Assembly: GCA_039920305.1 (NCBI GenBank)
Contig: JBDSEA010000143.1
Location: forward strand, 1 to 26,722
DNA from: DASRAJ01 sp039920305
GTDB lineage: Bacteria; Bacteroidota; Bacteroidia; Chitinophagales; UBA10324
DNA length: 26,722 bases
Direction of reading: 5' to 3'
Part shown: in pieces, positions 15,629-23,174 of the stretch
Position numbering within the stretch: position 1 is the stretch's first letter
How the letters are laid out: each line of letters opens with the position of its first letter
Notes under the pieces: model-generated
Told to the model about the DNA's origin: nothing
What the model saw: the letters and a program-made list of their open reading frames with translations, nothing else
Database searches by the model: none
Translations under genes and position numbers: made by a program

Positions 15629-16669
15629 TCACTTATTCGCCAGCTGACCGCACGCGGCATCAATGTCCTTTCCCCTGCTTCTCCTGATGGTTGCTGTTAC
15701 CCCGTGATTGTTCAGGTAATCACAGAAGAATTGCGCACGGTCATCCTTTGATCTTCGAAATTCCACGCCTTCTACGGTATTGTATTCAATTAAATTTACA
15801 CGTGCAGGTACCTGTTTGCAGAGCTTTACCAATTCCCGTGCATCTTCTACCTGATCGTTGAACCTGTCAAACAAAATGTATTCGAATGATATGCGGTTAA
15901 AAGTTTTGGTGTAGAAATAATTAAGAGCTTCCATGAGTGTCTGCAAATTGTTCTGCTCATTGACGGGCATAATCTCATTCCGCTTTCTGTCATCAGCAGC
16001 GTGAATCGAAAGTGCAAGACGGATGCGGACATCATCGTCTCCAAGCTTCTTAATCATCTTGGCAACACCCGCAGTTGAAATGGTAATCCTTCTCGGAGAA
16101 ATTCCCAATCCATCGGGCGAGGAAATCTTTTCAATTGATTTCATTACCTCAGAATAGTTAAGCAGCGGCTCGCCCATTCCCATATAAACAATGTTGGTCA
16201 GCCTCCTGCCGGTTACTTTTTTCGTTTCTTCATTCAACAATACGACCTGGTCAAAAATCTCATCAAAGCCCAGGTTTCTTTTCCTCTCCATTTTCCCTGT
16301 TGCACAAAAGGAACAAGTAAGTGAGCAGCCTACCTGTGATGAAACACAGGCAGTCATGCGATCATCTGCCGGAATTAATACTCCTTCGATAAAATGCCCG
16401 TCAAAAGTTTTGAACCGCAATTTGATTGTTCCATCACTGCTTTGCTGTTTTTGATCAATGGAAAGTGATGGCAATGAAAAATTCCTGTTCAGAGAATCCC
16501 GAAGCGGTTTTGAAAGACTGGTCATTGCCTCAAAGGACCGCGCCCCTTTTTGCCACAGCCATTCGTGAAGTTGTTTACGGCGGAATGGTTTTTCCCCCTG
16601 CGAGTCAAGCCATTTGTTCAATTCCTCAGCCGGAAGATTCCGGATGTTTTTCTTTTCTTCCTGCATCAT
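15629..16669 (-). CDS. rlmN: Dual-specificity 23S rRNA/tRNA adenine C2 methyltransferase RlmN
   Basis: This 346-residue radical-SAM enzyme methylates C2 of A2503 in 23S rRNA and, in characterised homologues, A37 of some tRNAs. The radical-SAM cluster is Cys115-x3-Cys119-x2-Cys122 (GCSLTCSFCATG). Also visible are NIVYMGMGEPLLN, RRITISTAGV, LALSIHAADDRKRNEIMP and the C-terminal RRSRGKDIDAACGQL, whose Cys340 is the resolving catalytic cysteine. The N-terminal accessory domain (PFRRKQLHEWLWQKG) is intact. The gene begins with two adjacent ATG codons (16669 and 16666) and either could be used. It lies 68 bp downstream of the 288-residue T9SS protein on the same strand and converges with the permease. 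Confidence 0.96.
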   Translation of the reverse strand: MMQEEKKNIRNLPAEELNKWLDSQGEKPFRRKQLHEWLWQKGARSFEAMTSLSKPLRDSLNRNFSLPSLSIDQKQQSSDGTIKLRFKTFDGHFIEGVLIPADDRMTACVSSQVGCSLTCSFCATGKMERKRNLGFDEIFDQVVLLNEETKKVTGRRLTNIVYMGMGEPLLNYSEVMKSIEKISSPDGLGISPRRITISTAGVAKMIKKLGDDDVRIRLALSIHAADDRKRNEIMPVNEQNNLQTLMEALNYFYTKTFNRISFEYILFDRFNDQVEDARELVKLCKQVPARVNLIEYNTVEGVEFRRSKDDRAQFFCDYLNNHGVTATIRRSRGKDIDAACGQLANK

Positions 16670-16737
16670 CTGAATATAGCTGCAAAGTTCGGGAGAATTT
16701 GCAATACATAAAGGGAGTCAGCTAATTCGTATTCAGA

Positions 16738-17604
16738 TTATCTTGCTATCTCAAACTTTTTTACTTTGATCGCTGCGTTATTTTTTATCTCAATAAAATA
16801 CGTTCCTTTCATCAATTGCGAAATATTAAAAGAAACTCCGGCAGTTGAAATATACCTGGAAAAAACCTTCTTCCCTGAAAGATCAATAATGGTTACCATT
16901 GATCCATTTGCAAATTCCTCACCCAGCTTCAGGTGCATCATGGAGGCAGCTGGGTTTGGAAAAATATCAAAGTCACCTTCTTTATTTTTTCCGTCAACAT
17001 TTACCGGAATACTCCCTTCGCCGGCAATAATTTCTTCACCTGCTACAGTGTTATATGCGTAATCCTTTATTACTACACTATCCTTAACTGCTACATCCAT
17101 TCGTATCCATCCATAAAGAGTATCAGTGCTGAGGATGAGGCGAACACCGAGATAACGATTATTAACGTTCACCCAGTTTCCTGAGGAAAAAAACTGGCTC
17201 ACAATCGTGGAGCTGTTATATCCGCTGAAACTGCTTGCAAAATATCCCATGTAAACAAAGCTGGCGCTGATCCACGGCTTTGCTTTGCTGATGGTATCAC
17301 CTTCTATTAGTGCGGATGCATCATGCATGTTACCCTCGATCTGATTGGGATTTCCGGAGAGATATTCATTCAAAGTGAACAAATTAATCTCATAGCCGGA
17401 CGATGCAAATTGTGCCCCTGAGAAATCAAACCTAAAATCTGTTTGTCCATCATTATTCAGGTCGAGTGCATAGCTCTCAGGATTGGCAAAAGAGCCGATA
17501 TAAATAATTGTATCCGGGATATCCGTATAGATGATTTGTGCATCACTTTCCTTCTTTAATGCAAGAAAGGATGCTGCCATGGCAGTATAATGCTTCAGAT
17601 TCAT
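16738..17604 (-). CDS. Small T9SS-exported protein with calcium-binding-like loop
   Basis: This 288-residue exported protein has unknown function. A short signal peptide (about 1-22, AMAASFLALKKESDAQ) precedes a beta-rich body. Near its start is DLNNDGQTDFRFD (48-60), an EF-hand/dockerin-like loop of the D-x-N-x-D-G type seen in many Bacteroidota surface proteins. The body ends around VAGEEIIAGEG, and residues 213-288 form a type A T9SS sorting domain (DIFPNPAASMMHLKL, VTIIDLSGKKVFS, GTYFIEIKN, ending KKFEIAR). It resembles short hypothetical T9SS cargo of the same layout; no catalytic motif is visible. It is transcribed away from the glycosidase-like array and towards rlmN. Confidence 0.82.
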   Translation of the reverse strand: MNLKHYTAMAASFLALKKESDAQIIYTDIPDTIIYIGSFANPESYALDLNNDGQTDFRFDFSGAQFASSGYEINLFTLNEYLSGNPNQIEGNMHDASALIEGDTISKAKPWISASFVYMGYFASSFSGYNSSTIVSQFFSSGNWVNVNNRYLGVRLILSTDTLYGWIRMDVAVKDSVVIKDYAYNTVAGEEIIAGEGSIPVNVDGKNKEGDFDIFPNPAASMMHLKLGEEFANGSMVTIIDLSGKKVFSRYISTAGVSFNISQLMKGTYFIEIKNNAAIKVKKFEIAR

Positions 17605-17942
17605 TTCACCTGTGAAGTTTATTTATTAAAGAGCGGATCATTGATTTCTGAAGCAGAAAAGTACTTCTTAATTCTATTCAATTAAAAATTCCTTTAAAAT
17701 CAGCCACTTCAACGATACGTATCTGTCAATTACCCCGTAAAATTCATTAATAAAACTATTCGATGTTTTCAATCAAACATCAGAACTGCAATTTCGAGAA
17801 AAATTATGTTTATTTTAAAATGCTACCCCTTAGTTTTAAATATTAATAAAATTTATTTTACTTTTTAGGTAACTAAAATTATTTGTTTGCGTAAACATCC
17901 TAAGATATCCTCATAATTCCCTTAAACTCTAAAATTTAAAGC
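17605..17942. other. 338-bp divergent intergenic region
   Basis: This very AT-rich spacer separates the minus-strand T9SS protein from the plus-strand array. It must carry promoters in both directions. TTTG copies occur at 17882-17885 and 17886-17889, but no well-spaced TAnnTTTG follows. No open frame, RNA or repeat was recognised. Confidence 0.7.
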
Positions 17943-20900
17943 ATGTCAAAAATCAAACGCTATTTAGGCTTTGCCCTTTTTCTTACTTCCCTGTTTGTAA
18001 GTGAAACAACCTTCAGCCAGGCTACTTATGACATGGCACTTGGATACCGGCGTCCCTTTAACAGCGACTGGATTGGGTATAACGGTTCAAATATGATTAG
18101 GGACTCAATAGGCTGGAATAATCCCAAATTGATTGGCAATCTTCCCAAGCTTCATCCAATGAATCTGCGATATCCCGCAGGAGGCACTTCTAACTGGTGG
18201 AACTGGAGGACAGGATGGTTTGTAAACCGGCCTGATCTGCCTACAGGTTTTGCGGGACTCACACCTAAATACAGCAAGCTCGAAGTTTTTAAAAAATCCC
18301 TTGATACCACACATGCCAATGCCATGCTGGAAGTGAACATGCTCACTTCAACATTGCAGGAACAGCTTGCAATGCTCAAGCATGCAGATTCGATTGGCAT
18401 ACAAGTCAAGTATGTCGAGCTGGGCAGTGAATTTTATCTGGACGGGGGTGAAGATTCTGCATTAATAGTAGTTGTATATCCGACTGCGGCTGATTATGCG
18501 GCAGCGGCATCCATCTGGGCAGACAGTATTCATTATTACTTTCCTGCTGCAAAAGTTTGCGCCCAGGGAGCATTCAACAGAAATAATGCAGCCCGCAGAA
18601 TAATTTGGGATGAAGGGATGTTTCCTACACTCCATGGTGAGGATGCAATTAGTTATCATGCCTATATGTCAGTGGATGATTATGCTGATACCGCCGCTAT
18701 TTCCTCGCTTTTTTTACCCAGCGATGTCCCGGTAATGATGGCACGTCCGTTTAAAATGTGGGATATTCTATCAACTCAAGATTTTCCCCTCATACCGGCC
18801 GGAAAAGAGATATGGATCACAGAATACAACATGAGGGATCATACCAAGCCTCTTATGGGATGCTGGGGACAGGCATTATTTGTTGCAACGCAAAGCATGC
18901 AGTTTCTAAATGATACTCGCATTAAGCACTTAGCCTGCCATGCAATGTGCGGAAGTGGCGTAGCTGGTGCATATTTCAATACCATCCGTGGATTTAATTT
19001 CGGGGGTGATGGCAATTTCGCTTCAATACCCAACGCACCCGCATCAACACAATACTGGGGACTTACCTCAACCGGGCGGGCAATGCAACAGTTAGGTGTT
19101 ACAGTAAAAAAGGGAACATATGCTTCACCGCTTGAATTTAAATACATTCCCACACTCACAGCTTTCGATGGACTGGTTACTTTAAAATTTCCGGCTTTGT
19201 ATGGCTGGGCTATCATCAGTAATGATTCTACCCAGGCATTAATTGTTAACCTTTCACCCAATGATGTTAATATACGAACAAACTATATTTTTCCTTCAGG
19301 CGGCACGTATTCCTGTGACTATACTGATCCAATGGTGTTTGTAGCGCAAAACTCAGATGTAACGCATACTAATATTACCACACTTCCTGCAACACTGCTC
19401 ATAAAAGCCTACTCCATCACAAGAATCAGTGGAACAACTATTCCGGCTGCACCTCCGGTGGCTACTATTATTCCTCTGGACATCACCGCATTTTGCCTTG
19501 GTGATAGTGTTGTTTTAGATGCAGGTGCGGGCTTTGTAGAATATCGCTGGTCAACAGGTGACAGCACACGCACCATTACAGCAAGAGCAGATGCGGATTA
19601 CTGGGTACATGCGCGTACCGTTACCAATGGCTACTGGGGTGGAGATACAATGCACATTACAGTATACCAGCCCCCGGCAATTCCGTTAATGAACAATATG
19701 CCCACCCATTCTTTTTGTCATGGTGACAGCCTGGTTGCCACTGTCAAATTTCCTAATCCGGCGCTTACCTATACATGGTCAAATGGTTCAACAGGAACAT
19801 CTTCCGCTATTAAGGCAGGAGGATCCTATACTATTACCGCTACCAATTCTTACGGCTGCTACACTACTTCATTACCGGTAGCTTTCACAGAATATCAACT
19901 TCCAACTCCCGTAATTTCTGCTGCAAGTCCCGCTGAATTTTGTTCAGGCGGTAACGTTATTTTGACGAGTACAACCGTTTATAATAGCTACAGCTGGACG
20001 GGTGGATATGTGGGACAAACCCATACGTATAGCGCATCCGGCACCTATAGCTGCACTGTTACTGATGCAAACTCATGTGTAGGAACTTCAAATTCAATTT
20101 CAGTAAACGTTCATACCCTTCCTATTCCTGACATCAACACAAATACCGGTGCAACCACATTCTGCTCAAATGCGGGCGTTTATTTGACTACCAGTATTAC
20201 AGGTTATACTTATAACTGGCAACAAGGAGGAACAAATATTTCAGGAGCAACCAACCAGACCTATACACCCACTGCTGGCGGACAATATCGAATTAAGATC
20301 ACAGATGGCCTGGGATGTACGGCAAGATCCAATTCACTTACCATTACTCTTAATAACCCTCCGACCCCCAATATCACCGGGAGCATCAGTATTTGTCCGG
20401 GTTCTTCCGCTACGTGGGGAACATCTGCATCCTATAATTCATATTCATGGTCTGGTGGTGCAACAACAGCTACCATTCCGGTAACAACCGCCGGAACCTA
20501 TACGGTAACGGTTACTGATGCGAATGGCTGTTCTGGTTCATCTTCAAAAACGATGACTATAAATTCCTTACCAGCCCCGGCCATCACGGCTGCAGGTGCA
20601 ACTGAATTTTGCTCAGGATCAAATGTTGCATTAAGCGTTTCAACGGTTTACAACAGTTATAGCTGGACGGGCGGATATGTAGGTCAAAGCCATACGTACA
20701 GTGCGACCGGAACCTATAGTTGTACTGTAACTGACGCAAATGGATGCACCGGCACTTCAAATACAATAAGTGTAAATGTACATACCATACCAGTACCGGG
20801 TATTCAAACAAACACCGGAGATACAACTTTTTGTGCTGCTTCCGGAATCTACCTTACTACGAGTACTACCGGCTATAATTACCAGTGGCAGAAAGGTGGA

Positions 20901-22913
20901 ACTAACGTCACTGGCGCCACAAATCAAAATTATACTCCTACCGTGAGTTCCAACTATCGGGTTGAAATTTCTGATAACCTTGGCTGCACCGCACGGTCTG
21001 CATCCTTATCACTGACTCTTAATACGGCGCCTACACCTTCTATAACAGGTAATACAAGTATTTGTACCGGAAGCAGCACGACGCTTGGAACCGTTGTTAA
21101 CTATTCATCCTACTTATGGTCAACCGGGGCTACTTCCTCAACGATACCTGTTACAATTGCAGACACATATACGGTTACGGTTACAGGATCAAACGGGTGT
21201 ACAGGATCATCTTCTAAAACGCTGGTAATCAACTCACCGCCTGCTCCCGTAATTGTGTCTTCTAATGGAACATCTTTTTGCACCGGAGGAACCACTACGC
21301 TGAGTACTTCGGCACCATACAGTAGCTATTCCTGGTCAAACAGCAAGGTTACTTCTACAATAGATGTGACATCAACAGGAACCTTTACAGTAACGGTAAC
21401 AGATGCAAATGGATGCAGCGGAAGCTCAGCTCCGCTTACCATTTCAGTTGGCTCGCTTGCAGTTCCTGTAGTTACCAGTAGTACGGGCTCCGGAACATTT
21501 TGCACCAACATTGGAGCATATCTCACAACAGATGCAGGCTATAGTTACCAGTGGCTCAAGGGCTCTACCATATTGACAGGAGCAACCAATAAAAACTATA
21601 CACCTGTTACAGGTGGTGGCTACAAGGTGCAGATCGCTGATAATAGCGGTTGCACTAAGAAGTCAGTCAACTTTTCAGTTACGCTTTATACTCCTCCATC
21701 ACCCACTATAACAGGTGCCCTTACCGTATGCGAGGGAACTTCAACTACCCTTAGTGCCAACACGACCTACACTACCTACTCATGGTCAACAGGTGCAACT
21801 GCTCAATCAATTCCGGTGTCAACAGGTGGAACATATACATTAACCGTAACAAATACCAATGGATGCACCGGTACTGCAACTGCAACTACTACATTCTATT
21901 CCCTCCCGGTGTCCGTTATTACTGCATCAGGCGCCACTGATTTTTGTGACGGAGGAACGGTGGATCTCACTGCAACTGCGGCATCTTCTTATTTATGGTC
22001 ACATGGTAAAACCGCTCAGACTGTAACCATTAAATCAAGCGGTACCTACACAGTGACTGTTACTGATTCGCATGGATGCACAAAAATTTCCTCACCCTCA
22101 ACTGTGAATGAATGGGTTATTCCGGAGGTCATAGTAACTGCAGTAGGACCTACCACTTATTGCAAGTATGCTGAGGGCAGTTATCTTACCACCATAGCCG
22201 GTACCGGTTATGGTTATCAATGGAAAAAAGGAACTGTTGCGCAAACCGGAGCCACTAATCAAACTTACCAACCCACAGCAACCGGAACATATAAGGTCAC
22301 GATTACGGAATCGCACGGATGTACAAAAGCTTCAGGGACCGGGGTAGCGGTAACAGTCAATAAGCTACCAACGGCTTCCATCAGCAATGCAGGCAGTTCC
22401 AATCTCTGCGGCATTGCCACTGCAACCCTTAAAGAGGTAACCGGGAGCGGAAATACTTATCAGTGGAGAGTTGATGGTACCGATATTTCAGGTGCGGTTG
22501 GCTCACAATACACCACGGGTGTAGGAGGAAGCTACAACTGCTTTGTAACAAGCAGTCCAGGTTGCACAGCACTATCCAATCAACTTGTGCTTACCAATAA
22601 TTGCAGAATTGAAGATGGGCAATCAGCAGAGAATGCATTACCATCCTCAATGAAGCTTTATCCTAATCCCGCAACAAACGGCATCCACATAGAAGGATAT
22701 TTTGCTTCTCAGGAGGATGGAATAGCAGAGATTGAAATTTATAATATGCTTGGTCAGATAGTATATCGGGAGCAACAGGATATTGCAGGTGGAAAACTCT
22801 ATTCAGATCTAATTTTTGATGAGCGGTTTGGAAGCGGAAATTATCTTACCAGAATCAGTTTGAATGGTGATATGATAAAACAATCCTTCATCATCACAGG
22901 TATTGAAAAATAA
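17943..22913 (+). CDS. Giant secreted GH-A-like glycosidase with 14 Ig-like modules and T9SS sorting domain
   Basis: The product is 1656 residues. It has a signal peptide (about 1-25, ending TTFSQ) and an N-terminal TIM-barrel-like domain (about 26-500) with the opening YDMALGYRR, NLRYPAGGTSNWWNWRTGWF, QGAFNRNNAARR, and two well-spaced glutamates. Glu163 in VELGSEFYL is the predicted acid/base and Glu294 in WITEYN the predicted nucleophile, the arrangement of clan GH-A hydrolases. Oddly, the residue before the acid/base is Ser162, not the near-invariant Asn. Residues 505-1560 hold 14 Ig-like modules of 70-82 aa, each with a Cys near the start and a Gly-Cys near the end. Residues 1570-1656 form a type A T9SS sorting domain (MKLYPNPATNGIHI). 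The family is unassigned (GH5/39/51/79-like folds are all possible) and the substrate unknown. It is first of three tandem paralogues and is followed by a strong terminator. Confidence 0.88.
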   Translation: MSKIKRYLGFALFLTSLFVSETTFSQATYDMALGYRRPFNSDWIGYNGSNMIRDSIGWNNPKLIGNLPKLHPMNLRYPAGGTSNWWNWRTGWFVNRPDLPTGFAGLTPKYSKLEVFKKSLDTTHANAMLEVNMLTSTLQEQLAMLKHADSIGIQVKYVELGSEFYLDGGEDSALIVVVYPTAADYAAAASIWADSIHYYFPAAKVCAQGAFNRNNAARRIIWDEGMFPTLHGEDAISYHAYMSVDDYADTAAISSLFLPSDVPVMMARPFKMWDILSTQDFPLIPAGKEIWITEYNMRDHTKPLMGCWGQALFVATQSMQFLNDTRIKHLACHAMCGSGVAGAYFNTIRGFNFGGDGNFASIPNAPASTQYWGLTSTGRAMQQLGVTVKKGTYASPLEFKYIPTLTAFDGLVTLKFPALYGWAIISNDSTQALIVNLSPNDVNIRTNYIFPSGGTYSCDYTDPMVFVAQNSDVTHTNITTLPATLLIKAYSITRISGTTIPAAPPVATIIPLDITAFCLGDSVVLDAGAGFVEYRWSTGDSTRTITARADADYWVHARTVTNGYWGGDTMHITVYQPPAIPLMNNMPTHSFCHGDSLVATVKFPNPALTYTWSNGSTGTSSAIKAGGSYTITATNSYGCYTTSLPVAFTEYQLPTPVISAASPAEFCSGGNVILTSTTVYNSYSWTGGYVGQTHTYSASGTYSCTVTDANSCVGTSNSISVNVHTLPIPDINTNTGATTFCSNAGVYLTTSITGYTYNWQQGGTNISGATNQTYTPTAGGQYRIKITDGLGCTARSNSLTITLNNPPTPNITGSISICPGSSATWGTSASYNSYSWSGGATTATIPVTTAGTYTVTVTDANGCSGSSSKTMTINSLPAPAITAAGATEFCSGSNVALSVSTVYNSYSWTGGYVGQSHTYSATGTYSCTVTDANGCTGTSNTISVNVHTIPVPGIQTNTGDTTFCAASGIYLTTSTTGYNYQWQKGGTNVTGATNQNYTPTVSSNYRVEISDNLGCTARSASLSLTLNTAPTPSITGNTSICTGSSTTLGTVVNYSSYLWSTGATSSTIPVTIADTYTVTVTGSNGCTGSSSKTLVINSPPAPVIVSSNGTSFCTGGTTTLSTSAPYSSYSWSNSKVTSTIDVTSTGTFTVTVTDANGCSGSSAPLTISVGSLAVPVVTSSTGSGTFCTNIGAYLTTDAGYSYQWLKGSTILTGATNKNYTPVTGGGYKVQIADNSGCTKKSVNFSVTLYTPPSPTITGALTVCEGTSTTLSANTTYTTYSWSTGATAQSIPVSTGGTYTLTVTNTNGCTGTATATTTFYSLPVSVITASGATDFCDGGTVDLTATAASSYLWSHGKTAQTVTIKSSGTYTVTVTDSHGCTKISSPSTVNEWVIPEVIVTAVGPTTYCKYAEGSYLTTIAGTGYGYQWKKGTVAQTGATNQTYQPTATGTYKVTITESHGCTKASGTGVAVTVNKLPTASISNAGSSNLCGIATATLKEVTGSGNTYQWRVDGTDISGAVGSQYTTGVGGSYNCFVTSSPGCTALSNQLVLTNNCRIEDGQSAENALPSSMKLYPNPATNGIHIEGYFASQEDGIAEIEIYNMLGQIVYREQQDIAGGKLYSDLIFDERFGSGNYLTRISLNGDMIKQSFIITGIEK
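19905..22370 (+). repeat. Coding tandem super-repeat: 3 x (A-B-C) plus A-B Ig-like modules
   Basis: Within the 1656-residue protein, three distinct Ig-like module types recur in fixed order. Unit 1 is 19905-20573 (residues 655-877), unit 2 is 20574-21242 (878-1100), unit 3 is 21243-21908 (1101-1322), and a final A-B pair covers 21909-22370 (1323-1476). Unit lengths are 223, 223 and 222 residues. Type A modules read like NSYSWTGGYVGQ, B like YQWxKGxTxxxGATNQxYTP, and C like WSTGATxxTIPV. The A modules of units 1 and 2 match at about 45 of 52 aligned residues by hand count, yet differ at many synonymous sites, so the duplication is not recent. Confidence 0.88.
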
Positions 22914-22937
22914 GGTTTTGGGGTTTTGATGTAAAGG

Positions 22938-22970
22938 CAGTCTCCCCCCCGCGGGAGGCTGTTTTTTTTT
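22938..22970 (+). terminator. Intrinsic terminator after the 1656-residue gene
   Basis: A 9-bp GC-rich stem (CAGTCTCCC at 22938-22946 with GGGAGGCTG at 22953-22961, one G-T pair) is followed by nine T. It lies about 25 bp after the stop codon, so the first paralogue is a separate transcript from the second. The rest of 22914-23174 shows no gene. Confidence 0.9.
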
Positions 22971-23174
22971 CACGCCAGGATCATCAACTTTATCCCAATA
23001 AGGCAGTGCGTTTGACCCGGGAAGAGCAGTTCTACCATAAATAATTCAGAAATTTTGTACATAAATGGAAAACGACTATTCGCTAAGCAGGAATACCTTA
23101 ATTTCCCCGCTCAATCCATTAAATAATTCTTATATTAACCCGCAGAATTCATTGATTAAAGTGTAATTATTTGA

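Noticed and set aside
19905..22370. Regular tandem repetition that could be mistaken for a CRISPR array or satellite DNA
   Set aside because: The repeats are 70-82 codon protein modules in one uninterrupted frame, with mainly synonymous differences; there are no short identical repeats with unique spacers.
17730..23165. Resemblance between segments upstream of the first and second paralogues (each with CCCG then AATTCATT)
   Set aside because: The segments lie at very different distances from their start codons (about 200 versus 35 bp), the match is imperfect, and it is not seen before the third gene.
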